Source: Antedon mediterranea
Lineage: Eukaryota > Echinodermata > Crinoidea > Comatulida > Antedonidae
Reading direction: 5' to 3'
Length of the DNA: 64,000 nucleotides
NCBI RefSeq assembly: GCF_964355755.1
Contig: NC_092676.1
Span: forward strand, 30,267,871-30,331,870
The translations under genes were made by a program, and so were the position numbers. The notes below the pieces were generated by a model. The model made no database searches, was not told the origin of the DNA, and saw only the letters and a program-made list of their open reading frames with translations. How positions within the stretch are numbered: position 1 is the stretch's first letter; each line of letters begins with the position of its first letter. This document shows positions 1 through 19,579 of the stretch, piece by piece.

Positions 1-7098
<7,098 letters not shown>

Positions 7099-7699
7099 AG
7101 TTTGACAAGTATGTCAGAAGTCGTTTTTTGTTACCAGTGCTATCTGAACCATGACAATATTACAACAAGATGCAGAAATCAACAGACATTTATTTATTAT
7201 TTTTAAGTATTCTCAAATGGCATTACATTATTGCCATTCTTTGCTAAATTATTTACATTCCCTGTTTTATTTCATCATATTATTAAGCTCCTGAGACATT
7301 TTATGATTGCTATATGTGCTTCTAACATACATACTATTTCTTAACCTAAACAAGTATATATCTGTTGAACCATCACATGGTTTGTGAATATTAATAATTA
7401 ATTAGAAAGAAGATATATTTGATAAAAAGAGATATTTAATAAAAAATTAATTAATCAGTTAATTGATATTTAAATCCATTTTTTATGATCAAAGCAAAAA
7501 TTTGTAATTGTTTTTTAGGGTAAAGTTTGATAAAAGGAGAAATTGAGAATAAATTATTTGATGATAAAGTATATAGGCCTACTAAATGGAAACACTCACT
7601 GAAATAAATAATAATAACTATATTATTTATTATGTAAATACATTTGTTCAGTTTATAATTATATTGTTATACTTGTTGAGACAATTTCAACCATATGTG
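7099..7699. other. Convergent 3' region between SMARCAD1 and DFFA
   Basis: The 600 bp between the two stop codons is AT-rich 3' untranslated sequence. Plus-strand AATAAA candidates lie at 7438-7443 and 7603-7608 (SMARCAD1). A minus-strand AATAAA (TTTATT at 7626-7631) serves DFFA. The two poly(A) signals are about 20 bp apart, so the transcripts probably overlap or nearly touch at their ends. No other gene is seen. Confidence 0.6.
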
Positions 7700-9056
7700 T
7701 TAGTGTTTTGCTTGCTTATAAAGTTTCAAAATTTCTATACCATCTTTTAATTCATCATCTTCTCGTAACCTCTTATTGCAATATTGTTGAAGGTCATTGA
7801 CCTCAGATGACCTCATTTTTGTTATTTCAATGATTTCTGCTGCTGTTGCATCTGTAAGAATCTGGTGGAAATAAACACCTTGATATCAATATAAGAAGCT
7901 GGCCTTCCTCTTTTTATACATTGTTATTGGCAGGTACTAGTTTGACAAAAAAGTGCGATGTGCCCAAACATGGTATTGATATTACCAAATATGGTAGTGA
8001 TATATATATATGGGCACATCACATTTTTTTGTCACAAAAAGTTTAATAGAAGTGTAGAAAAAATGACATAAATTACTTTTAGATATCTATTTTTGACAGA
8101 CTGAGACTTAATATTTATGTTGGCATTCCCCCCCCCCCCCCTTGTTTGAGTAAAAGATCCAGGATCTGCCCCTAATTAAACAGTTGAAAATAATACCTTG
8201 CCTGTGTTGTAATAAAAATGATAAAGTAAGTGCAGTGTTACTTGTTCTTTGATTCTTAATTTTCAAATTAACTTTATCAATTTGTTTTAAATCATCATCG
8301 TTTCTTATTCTTGAAACATTCAAATATGAATTACAGTCTACCAACATGAAAACTCATGGCTGAAAAGTTCTGGTTTTCAGAATGTTCTCTACAAACTGTA
8401 GTAAGACAGTAAGAAAATGTATGAGTTGGTTTACCTGTAATTCATGTTTTGTCAGAAGTGGGATGCGTGCAGGATTTTTCTTGATTGATTTAGCCACGAC
8501 GCTCAACACCTTCTCTGTGGAGTCCGTCTGATCAGTTCCTTGAGTGTTGACCAGCTCAATATCTGTATAATTTATAATAAGTATCTTTAAGGTATAAAAC
8601 AATATTTGTAAAAAATCTGTTTTATTATGGAATATTTTGAAACATACAGTATGATATTTTGATGATTAGTATTGTAGATTAGGGAGGGGTGGGGGCTAAA
8701 TATTTCATAACTGATAAAAACGATCAGTCGAGTTGCAAAAAAATAAAAATAGCTGGTGGGGGCTAAAGCCTGTTTATCCGCGCCTGTATATATTTCACAA
8801 AATATGTACCACTTCTTTTTGCAGTCCAAGTTTGTCCATCAGCGAGGGCCATTAATAGCACATACTTCGGTAATGATTGAAAATATTCATCATCCTCTAA
8901 TATTGTACCATCAATATCTTCTACAATTGTCAGTCTGTCATTTTGTACATTGAAATACTTTTTGACTTTTTCCACAATGTCTGTTATCGTTGATGCCGTT
9001 ACTCCAATTTGTTTTGTTCGATCCGCATTACACACTTTCAAAGGTTTTCGGTCCAT
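7700..9056 (-). CDS. DFFA: DFFA/ICAD-like inhibitor of caspase-activated DNase, short form
   Basis: Three coding exons on the minus strand, 9056..8813, 8562..8435 and 7861..7700, join in frame to a 177-residue protein. Exon 1 encodes a CIDE-N domain (about residues 4-76; VEDIDGTILEDDEYFQSLP is the acidic patch). Exons 2-3 encode the middle DFF45 domain (LLTKHELQILTDA, then a helical stretch to the C-terminus), which aligns by eye with LLSEEDLQMLVDA of human DFF45. In that family the protein chaperones and inhibits the apoptotic nuclease DFF40/CAD until caspase-3 cuts it. A DQTD|S sequence (D92-D95) just after the CIDE-N domain resembles the known DETD|S cleavage site. The chain stops before the usual C-terminal DFF-C domain (vertebrate length about 331), so it resembles the short ICAD isoform. 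The exon 1 donor (GTGGTA) is weak. A distal alternative 3' exon cannot be excluded. Confidence 0.85.
7939..8044. mobile_element. MITE family A, copy 2 (both ends lost)
   Basis: Contains GACAAAAAAGTGCGATGTGC, a central ATGGTAGTGATATATATA block and GGGCACATCACATTTTTTTG, matching the interior of the other copies. The outer AAGCTCTGTCTACACTATC termini are absent. It lies in the DFFA intron. Confidence 0.75.
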
Positions 9057-9353
9057 AATGACATTAAATAACCATTACCAACTCCATCTAAAATATTATA
9101 ATATATAAGTTCATTAAAATTAAATTTGGCAAAACAAAGGGCTAATATACCATTCTGACACTGTACCCTTCACTGAATTACCCCCTCACTCAGCTAGTAG
9201 TACTAGCCTAGTACTACTAGTAGTAGTACTACTAGTAGTGTAGTAGGCCTAGGCTAGGCCTAGACCAAGTCACCAAGATTCATTTAAAATGTTCATCTTA
9301 CATTCATATAGACGATCCAATTATATTAAAATTCAAACCTTTTAAAATAACAA
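9057..9353 (-). promoter_or_regulatory. DFFA 5' flank (half of a split shared promoter)
   Basis: About 300 bp between the DFFA start codon and the giant element. A CTAGTAGTACTAG-type dyad microsatellite runs about 9192-9241, followed by a GGCCTAGGCTAGGCCTAG run. No TATA box is evident. Before the element inserted, this region would have been continuous with the SF3A2 5' flank at 22454. Confidence 0.5.
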
Positions 9354-9362
9354 GAATGTAGG
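9354..9362. repeat. 9-bp target-site duplication, left copy
   Basis: GAATGTAGG directly precedes the terminal ACCGGCGTGAAG of the giant element. The identical 9-mer follows its other end at 22445-22453. Confidence 0.9.
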
Positions 9363-9533
9363 ACCGGCGTGAAGTTGGTTACTTATTCCTTATTCGATAT
9401 TCAATTTTTTTTGTGAAGTTGGATCCTTATTCGACATTCACATTCACATTCACATGTATGGGGCGCAATATGTGTAATATTTTAATTAAATGATTTTATA
9501 CTTACGGCTTAGATTAACTAGGGCTATGATTTA
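9363..9533 (+). repeat. Left terminal inverted repeat of the giant element
   Basis: Reads ACCGGCGTGAAGTTGGTTAC onward to AGGGCTATGATTTAT. Against the inverse of 22279-22444 it differs only by one extra CATTCA hexamer in a short microsatellite and one substitution (GATTAAC or GATCAAC). Such identity over ~170 bp argues for a young insertion or recent conversion. Confidence 0.93.
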
Positions 9534-10820
9534 TATTTATATTTATATTTAAAACCTTACTACAATTTAACGTTTTTATAAAAAATGCAATATAACCGGA
9601 TGATATATAAGGCTATAATTACGTTATAAACGGCATAGACCGGGATGACGATACATGGGTTGGAGTGAGTAGGATCCAGTCATTTCAGAAAATTTTCTCT
9701 TGCCCGGCCCCGGTCCATGCCGTCTAGCTGTCATTTTACGCCATTTTAAAACGTTACTACAATTTAACGTTTTTTAAATAAAAAATGCAATATAACAGGA
9801 TGATATATAGGGCTATAATTACGTTATAAACGGCATGGACCGGGATGACGATACATGGGATGGGGCAAGTAGGGTCCAGTCAATTCAGAAAAATACAACT
9901 TGCCCCGGTCCATGCCGTCTAGCTATCATTTTACGCCATTTTAAAACGTTACTACAATTTAACGTTTTTTTATAAAAAATGCAATATAACCGAATGATTT
10001 ATAGGGCTATAATTACGTTATAAACGGCATGGACCGGGATGACGATACATGGGTTGGGGCTAGTAGGGTCCAGTCGTTTCAGAAAAATACCACTTGCCCC
10101 GGTCCATGCCGTCTAGCTGTCATTTTACGCCATTTTAAAACGTTACTACAATTTAACGTTTTTTTAAATAAAAAATGCAATATAACAGGATGATATATAG
10201 GGCTATAATTACGTTATAAACGGCATGGACCGGGATGAAGATACATGGGTTGGGGCAAGTAGGGTCCAGTCAATTCAGAAAAATACCACTTGCCCCGGTC
10301 CATGCCGTCTAGCTGTCATTTTACGCCATTTTAAAACGTTACTACAATTTAAGGTTTTCATAAAAAATGCAATATAACCGAATGATTTATAGGGCTATAA
10401 TTACGTTATAAACGGCATGGACCGGGATGACGATACATGGGTTGGGGCTAGTAGGGTCCAGTAGTTTCAGAAAAATACCACTTGACCCGGTCCATGCCAT
10501 CTAGCTGCCATTTCACGTCATTTTAAAACCTTACTACAATTTAACGTTTTTATAAAAAATGCAATATAACCGGATGATATATAAGGCTATAATTACGTTA
10601 TAAACGGCATGGACCGGAATGACGATACATGGGTTGGGGCGAGTAGGATCCAGTCATTTCAGAAAATTATCTCTTGCCCCGGTCCATGCCGTCTAGCTGT
10701 CATTTTACGCCATTTTAAAACGTTACTACAATTTAACGTTTTTAAAAATAAAAAATGCAATATAAATGCATGATTTATAGGGCTATAATTACGTTATAAA
10801 CGGCATGGACCGGGATGACG
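9534..10820 (-). repeat. Left arm: about 6 satellite monomers
   Basis: Monomer marks CGGCATGGACCGG recur near 9632, 9831, 10027, 10223, 10415, 10603 and 10801, a period of about 190-199 bp. Orientation is opposite to the right arm. The short open frames that recur in the monomers are conserved only because the units are copies. Confidence 0.93.
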
Positions 10821-11030
10821 ACTGGACCCTACTCGCCCCAACCCATGTATCGTCATCCCGGTCCATGCCGTTTACAACGTAATTATAGAACTAAAAATCA
10901 TACGTTTATATTGCATTTTTTATAAAAACGTCAAATTTTAGTAACGTTTTAAAATGGCAGCTAGACGGCATGGACCGGGGCAAGTGGTATTTTTCTGAAA
11001 CAAATGGACCATACTAGCCCCAACCCATGT

Positions 11031-11441
11031 GTAGTGAATTTATCTTTAGTTGGTTCCGAGCTTTCTCAGGCGTATATATATATAACTCCACGCGACGTAC
11101 ACTGTCACTGAATGATAACTCATACAAAAAGTATATTTAACTCAACTAGAACTTTTATTCCTTGTAATTCGATTAATACATCTTTCTACCACTACCAGTC
11201 AAGCCTTAATATTTTCTTTATCATCTTTCCGTTTATCTACTCTGATCTTATTCTCTCTTCTCCCCCTAATATCTATTACATTCCACTTTTATACTGGACA
11301 TGCAAATTTTAGGCTTCAGAGGAGGATAACATTTTCCCTCCAAAAATTATACGATTTTGATTGGCTAATAATATAAGGCGGACCTGGTCTAAAGCATCCT
11401 TCTCTAAACACAGAGAATCACAACATCAATAACATGACACC
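11031..11441. other. Unique spacer near the inversion centre of the giant element
   Basis: Monomer sequence stops at CAACCCATGT and resumes at CCATGTATCGTC. The ~410 bp between is unrelated to the monomer and is bounded by the short direct repeat CCATGT. It holds a GCGTATATATATATAACTCC run resembling a TATA box and a 66-codon frame at 11112-11312 with no recognisable homology. It is either the loop of the foldback structure or a separate insertion with a 6-bp duplication. Confidence 0.6.
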
Positions 11442-14400
11442 ATGTATCGTCATCCCGGTCCATGCCATTTATAACGTAATTATAGCCCTATAAATCATTC
11501 GGTTATATTGCATTTTTTATTTAAAAAAATTAAATTGTAGTAACGTTTTAAAATGGCGTAAAATGACAGCTAGACGGCATGGACCGGGGCAAGTGGTATT
11601 TTTCTGAAACAACTGAACCCTAATAGCCCCAACCGATGTATCGTCATCCCGGTCCATGCCGTTTATAACGTAATTATAGCCCTATAAATCATACGTTTAC
11701 ATTGCATTTTTTATGAAAACCTTAAATTGTAGTAACGTTTTAAAATGGCGTAAAATGACAGCTAGACGGCATGGACCGGGATAAGAGGTATTTTTCTGAA
11801 ATGACTGGACCCTACTCGCCCCAACCCATGTATCGTCATCCCGGTCCATGCCGTTTATAACGTAATTATAGCCCTATATATCATCCGGTTATATTGCATT
11901 TGTTATAAAAACGTTAAATTGTAGTAAGGTTTTAAAATGGCGTAAAATGATAGCTAGACGGCATGGACCGGGACAAGTGGTATTTTTCTGTAATGACTGA
12001 ACCCTAATAGCCCAAACCGATGTATCGTTATGCCGGTCCATGCCGTTTATAACGTAATTATAGCCCTATAAATCATCCGGTTATATTGCATTTTTTATTA
12101 AAAAAAACGTTAAATTGTAGTAACGTTTTAAAATGGCGTAAAATGATAGCTAGACGGCATGGACCGGGGCAAGTGGTATTTTTCTGAATTGACTGGACCC
12201 TACTTACCCCAACCGATGTATCGGCATCCCGGTCCATGCCGTTTATAACGTAATTATAGCCCTATAAACCATTCGGTTATATTGCATTTTTTATTTAAAA
12301 AAACGTTAAATTGTAGTAACGTTTTAAAATGGCGTAAAATGATAGATAGACGGCATGGACCGGGGCAAGTGGTATTTTTCTGAATTGACTGGACCCTACT
12401 TGCCCCAACCCATGTATCGTCATCCCGGTCCATGCCGTTTATAACGTAATTATAGCCCTATAAATCATATGTTTACATTGCATTTTTTATGAAAACCTTA
12501 AATTGTAGTAACGTTTTAAAATGGCGTATAATGACAGCTAGACGGCATGGACCGGGGTAAGAGGTATTTTTCTTAAATGACTGGACCCTACTCGCCCCAA
12601 TCCATGTATCGTCATCCCGGTCCATGCCGTTTATAACGTAATTACAGCCCTATATATTTCATCAGGTTATATTGCATTTTTTATAAAAACGTTAAATTGT
12701 AGTAAGGTTTTAAAATGGCGTGAAATGGCAGCTAGACGGCATGGACCGGGTCAAGTGGTATTTTTCTGAAACTACTGGACCCTACTAGCCCCAACCCATG
12801 TATCGTCATCCCGGTCCATGCCGTTTATAACGTAATTATAGCCCTATAAATCATTCGGTTATATTGCATTTTGTATTTAAAAAAATTAAATTGTAGTAAC
12901 AGTAACGTTTTAAAATGGCTTAAAATGACAGCTAGACGGCATGGACCGGGGCAAGTGGTATTTTTCTGAAATGAATGGACCCTACTCGCCCCAACCCATG
13001 TATCGTTATCCCGGTCCATGCCGTTTATAACGTAATTATAGCCCTATATTTCATCCGGTTATATTGCAATTTTTATAAAAACGTGAAATTGTAGTAACGT
13101 TTTAAAATGGCGTGAAATGGCAGCTAGACGGCATGGACCGGGTCAAGTGGTATTTTTTTTAAACTACTGGACCCTACTAGCCCCAACCCATGTATCGTCA
13201 TCCCGGTCCATGCCGTTTATAACGTATTTATAGCCCTATAAATCATTCGGTTATATTGCATTTTTTATTTTTAAAAATTAAACTGTAGGACCGGTAACGT
13301 TTTAAAATGGCGTAAAATGACAGCTAGACGGCATGGACCGGAGCAAGTGGTATTTTTCTGAAATGACTGGACCCTACTCGCCCCAACCCATGTATCGTCA
13401 TTCCGGTCCATGCCGTTTATAACGTAATTATAGCCCTATATATCATCCTGTTATATTGAATTTTTTATTTAAAAAAACGTTAAATTGTAGTAACGTTTTA
13501 AAATGGCGTAAAATGACAGCTAGACGGCATGGACCGAGGCAAGTGGCATTTTTCTGAAACGACAGGACCCTACTAGCTCCAACCCATGTATCGTCATCCC
13601 GGTCCATGCCGTTTATAACGTAATTATAGCCCTATAAATCATACGGTTATATTGCATTTTTTATAAAAAAAACTTAAATTGTGGTAACGTTTTAAAATGG
13701 CGTAAAATGGCAGCTAGACGGCATGGACCGGGGCAAGTGGTATTTTTCTGAAATGACTGGACCATACTTGCCCCAACCCATGTATCGTCATCCCGGTCCA
13801 TGCCGTTTATAACGTAATTATAGCCCTATATTTCATCCGGTTATATTGCAATTTTTATAAAAACGTGAAATTGTAGTAAGGTTTTAAAATGGCGTGAAAT
13901 GGCAGCTAGACGGCATGGACCGGGTCAAGTGGTATTTTTTTTAAACTACTGGACCCTACTAGCCCCAACCCATGTATCGTCATCCTGGTCCATGCCGTTT
14001 ATAACGTATTTATAGCCCTATAAATCATTCGGTTATATTGCATTTTTTATTTTTAAAAATTAAATTGTAGGACCGGTAACGTTTTAAAATGGCGTAAAAT
14101 GATAGCTAGACGGCATGGACCGGGGCAAGTGGTATTTTTCTGAATTGACTGGACCCTACTTGCCCCAACCCATGTATCGTCATCCCGGTCCATGCCGTTT
14201 ATAACGTAATTATAGCCCTATAAATCATTCGGTTATATTGCATTTTTTTTATAAAAAAACACGTTAAATTGTAGTAACGTTTTAAAATGGCGTAAAATGA
14301 TAGCTAGACGGCATGGACCGGGACAAGTGGTATTTTTCTGAATTGACTGGACCCTACTTGCCCCAACCCATGTATCGTCATCCCGGTCCATGCCGTTTAT

Positions 14401-17400
14401 AACGTAATTATAGCCCTATACATCATACGTTTACATTGCATTTTTTATGAAAACCTTAAATTGTAGTAACGTTTTAAAATGGCGTAAAATGACAGCTAGA
14501 CGGCATGGACCGGGGTAAGAGGTATTTTTCTGAAATGACTGGACCCTACTCGCCCCAACCCATGTATCGTCATCCTGGTCCATGCCGTTTATAACGTAGT
14601 TACAGCCCTTATATATATCATCCGGTTATATTGCATTTTTTATAAAAACGTTAAATTGTAGTAAGGTTTTAAAATGGCGTGAAATGGCAGCTAGACGGCA
14701 TGGACCGGGTCAAGTGGTATTTTTCTGAAACTACTGGACCCTACTAGCCCCAACCCATGTATCGTCATCCCGGTCCATGCCGTTTATAACGTAATTATAG
14801 CCCTATAAATCATTCGGTTATATTGCATTTTTTTTATAAAAAAACACGTTAAATTGTAGTAACGTTTTAAAATGGCGTAAAATGATAGCTAGACGGCATG
14901 GACCGAGGTAAGAGGTATTTTTCTGAAATGACTGGACCCTGCTCGCCCCAACCCATGTATCGTCATCCCGGTCCATGCCGTTTATAACGTATTTATAGCC
15001 CTATAAATCATTCGGTTATATTGCATTTTTTATTTTTAAAAATTTAAAAATTAAATTGTAGGACCGGTAACGTTTTAAAATGGCGTAAAATGATAGCTAG
15101 ACGGCATGGACCGGGGCAAGTGGTATTTTTCTGAATTGACTGGACCCTACTTGCCCCAACCCATGTATCGTCATCCCGGTCCATGCCGTTTATAACGTAA
15201 TTATAGCCCTATAAATCATTCGGTTATATTGCATTTTTTTATAAAAAAACACGTTAAATTGTAGTAACGTTTTAAAATGGCGTAAAATGATAGCTAGACG
15301 GCATGGACCGGGACAAGTGGTATTTTTCTGAATTGACTGGACCCTACTTGCCCCAACCCATGTATCGTCATCCCGGTCCATGCCGTTTATAACGTAATTA
15401 TAGCCCTATACATCATACGTTTACATTACATTTTTTATGAAAACCTTAAATTGTAGTAACTTTTTAAAATGGCGTAAAATGACAGCTAGACGGCATGGAC
15501 CGGGGTAAGAGGTATTTTTCTTAAATGACTGGACCCTACTCGCCCCAACCCATGTATCGTCATCCCGGTCCATGCCGTTTATAACGTAATTACAGCCCTA
15601 TATATCATCCGGTTATATTGCATTTTTTATAAAAACGTTAAATTGTAGTAAGGTTTTAAAATGGCGTGAAATGGCAGCTAGACGGCATGGACCGGGTCAA
15701 GTGGTATTTTTCTGAAACTACTGGACCCTACTAGCCCCAACCCATGTATCGTCATCCCGGTCCATGCCGTTTATAACGTAATTATAGCCCTATAAATCAT
15801 TCGGTTATATTGCATTTTGTATTTTAAAAAATTAAATTGTAGTAACAGTAACGTTTTAAAATGGCTTAAAATGACAGCTAGACGGCATGGACCGGGGCAA
15901 GTGGTATTTTTCTGAAATGAATGGACCCTACTCGCCCCAACCCATGTATCGTCATCCCGGTCCATGCCGTTTATAACGTAATTACAGCCCTATATATCAT
16001 CCGGTTATATTGCATTTTTTATAAAAACGTTAAATTGTACTAAGGTTTTAAAATGGCGTGAAATGGCAGCTAGACGGCATGGACCGGGTCAAGTGGTATT
16101 TTTCTGAAACTACTGGACCCTACTAGCCCCAACCCATGTATCGTCATCCCGGTCCATGCCGTTTATAACGTAATTATAGCCCTATAAATCATTCGGTTAT
16201 ATTGCATTTTGTATTTAAAAAAATTAAATTGTAGTAACAGTAACGTTTTAAAATGGCTTAAAATGACAGCTAGACGGCATGGACCGGGGCAAGTGGTATT
16301 TTTCTGAAATGAATGGACCCTACTAGCCCCAACCCATGTATCGTCATCCCGGTCCATGCCGTTTATAACGTAATTATAGCCCTATAAATCATTCGGTTAT
16401 ATTGCATTTTGTATTTAAAAAAATTAAATTGTAGTAACAGTAACGTTTTAAAATGGCTTAAAATGACAGCTAGACGGCATGGACCGGGGCAAGTGGTATT
16501 TTTCTGAAATGAATGGACCCTACTCGCCCCAACCCATGTATCGTTATCCCGGTCCATGCCGTTTATAACGTAATTATAGCCCTATATATCATCATGTTAT
16601 ATTGCATTTTTTATTTTAAAAAACGTTAAATTGTAGTAACGTTTTGAAATGGCATAAAATGATAGCTAGACGGCATGGACCAGGGCAAGTGGTATTTTTC
16701 TGAATTGACTGGACCCTACTTGCCCCAACCGATGTATCGTCATCCCGGTCCATGCCGTTTATAACGTAATTATAGCCCTATAAATCATTCGGTTATATTG
16801 CATTTTTTTTTATAAAAAAACACGTTAATATGTAGTAACGTTTTAAAATGGCGTAAAATGATAGCTAGACGGCATGGACCGAGGTACGTAAGAGGTATTT
16901 TTCTGAAATGACTGGACCCTGCTTGACCCAACCCATGTATCGTCATCCCGGTCCATGCCGTTTATAACGTATTTATAGCCCTATAAATCATTCGGTTATA
17001 TTGCATTTTTTATTTTTAAAAATTAAATTGTAGGACCGGTAACGTTTTAAAATGGCGTAAAATGATAGCTAGACGGCATGGACCGGGGCAAGTGGTATTT
17101 TTCTGAATTGACTGGACCCTACTTGCCCCAACCCATGTATCGTCATCCCGGTCCATGCCGTTTATAACGTAATTATAGCCCTATAAATCATTCGGTTATA
17201 TTGCATTTTTTTATAAAAAAACACGTTAAATTGTAGTAACGTTTTAAAATGGCGTAAAATGATAGCTAGACGGCATGGACCGAGGTAAGAGGTATTTTTC
17301 TGAAATGACTGGATCGACCCTGCTCGCCCCAACCCATGTATCGTCATCCCGGTCCATGCCGTTTATAACGTAATTACAGCCCTATATCATCCGGTTATAT

Positions 17401-18780
17401 TGCATTTTTTATAAAAACGTTAAATTGTAGTAAGGTTTTAAAATGGCGTGAAATGGCAGCTAGACGGCATGGACCGGGTCAAGTGGTATTTTTCTGAAAC
17501 TACTGGACCCTACTAGCCCCAACCCATGTATCGTCATCCCGGTCCATGCCGTTTATAACGTATTTATAGCCCTATAAATCATTCGGTTATATTGCATTTT
17601 TTATTTTTAAAAATTAAATTGTAGGACCGGTAACGTTTTAAAATGGCGTAAAATGATAGCTAGACGGCATGGACCGGGGCAAGTGGTATTTTTCTGAATT
17701 GACTGGACCCTACTTGCCCCAACCCATGTATCGTCATCCCGGTCCATGCCGTTTATAACGTAATTATAGCCCTATAAATCATTCGGTTATATTGCATTTT
17801 TTTATAAAAAAACACGTTAAATTGTAGTAACGTTTTAAAATGGCGTAAAATGATAGCTAGACGGCATGGACCGAGGTAAGAGGTATTTTTCTGAAATGAC
17901 TGGATCGACCCTGCTCGCCCCAACCCATGTATCGTCATCCCGGTCCATGCCGTTTATAACGTAATTACAGCCCTATATCATCCGGTTATATTGCATTTTT
18001 TATAAAAACGTTAAATTGTAGTAAGGTTTTAAAATGGCGTGAAATGGCAGCTAGACGGCATGGACCGGGTCAAGTGGTATTTTTCTGAAACTACTGGACC
18101 CTACTAGCCCCAACCCATGTATCGTCATCCCGGTCCATGCCGTTTATAACGTAATTATAGCCCTATAAATCATTCGGTTATATTGCATTTTTTATTAAAA
18201 AAAACCCCGTTAAATTGTAGTAGCGTTTTAAAATGGCGTAAAATGATAGCTAGACGGCATGGACCGGGGCAAGTGGTATTTTTCTGAATTGACTGGACCC
18301 TACTTGCCCCAACCCATGTATCGTCATCCCGGTCCATGCCGTTTATAACGTAATTATAGCCCTATAAATCATTCGGTTATATTGCATTTTTTTATAAAAA
18401 AACACGTTAAATTGTAGTAACGTTTTAAAATGGCGTAAAATGATAGCTAGACGGCATGGACCGGGACAAGTGGTATTTTTCTGAATTGACTGGACCCTAC
18501 TTGCCCCAACCCATGTATCGTCATCCCGGTCCATGCCGTTTATAACGTAATTATAGCCCTATACATCATACGTTTACATTGCATTTTTTATGAAAACCTT
18601 AAATTGTAGTAACGTTTTAAAATGGCGTAAAATGACAGCTAGACGGCATGGACCGGGGTAAGAGGTATTTTTCTTAAATGACTGGACCCTACTCGCCCCA
18701 ACCCATGTATCGTCATCCCGGTCCATGCCGTTTATAACGTAATTACAGCCCTATATATCATCCGGTTATATTGCATTTTT

Positions 18781-19579
18781 AGTCGCGTGGAAGCGACTCT
18801 ATAGTTCACTATGTCGGTCGGTCGGTCTGTCTGTCTGTCTGTCTGTCGGTCTGTGTGTCGGTCTGTCTGTCGGTCTGTCTGTCTGTCTGTCGGTCCGGTA
18901 TCACTATGCGTTTTATCGCTTTATGACCTTATCTTGATATCAGTTTAATCTAGCTAAATCAATTTTTCACAGAATATTCCTTATGGCCAGGAATCGATGT
19001 GGTTATGATTTCACGGTGCGCAATAAAAAATTACGCGGTCTACGCACGATTTAACGAAATCACGTTTGTAATCATATCTTAACAACCATGAATCACAATT
19101 AAATAAAATTTGGTACTCATAAATTTCAGGGCATAAATCATCATATGGCAATACAATTACGTGCGTAGCGCATGTAACGCATGCGTACGCGCGCCTAAAA
19201 TTTTCAAAATTTATTTTCGATAAAATAAGAGTACGTTTCAGGCAATTTTAAGCGTTTACAAAATTGCCATGAGTGCGCAGATTTTTGCGCGCGCACTGCG
19301 CGTTAAATGTTATTGCGCACTCTTTTTGCCCGATTTCTGTTTTCTTGACTTACTTTTCAACTTAAATTACGTTATACGAGCACGTCAAAAGTGACAGGCT
19401 ACGCACGTGTAAATTAAAAAAATATAAATATTTTAAACATGTTCAGTAATTTCGGTCAGTATAGTTCACTATGTCGGTCGGTCCGTCTGTCTGTCGGTCT
19501 GTCTGTCTGTCGGTCTGTTTGTCTGTCGGTCCGGTATCACTATGCATTGTAGCACGCGACTTAATGGCTGTTGGCCTTG
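18781..19579. mobile_element. Nested 799-bp element inside the satellite array
   Basis: Interrupts a monomer between GCATTTTT and TTATAAAAACG. It begins AGTCGCGTGGAAGCGACTC and carries the inverse CACGCGACT near 19553-19561. Each end holds a ~100-bp direct repeat of TATAGTTCACTATGTCGGTC, a GTCT/GTCG microsatellite and CGGTATCACTATGC. The middle is rich in GCGCGC and TACGCA motifs, unlike the surrounding satellite. No coding frame is seen. It inserted after the array had formed. Confidence 0.75.

Noticed and set aside
8108-8347. 79-codon minus-strand frame considered as a DFFA exon
   Set aside because: Its phase does not fit the preceding exon. Skipping it joins exon 2 directly to 7861..7700 and restores the conserved HELQILTDA segment.
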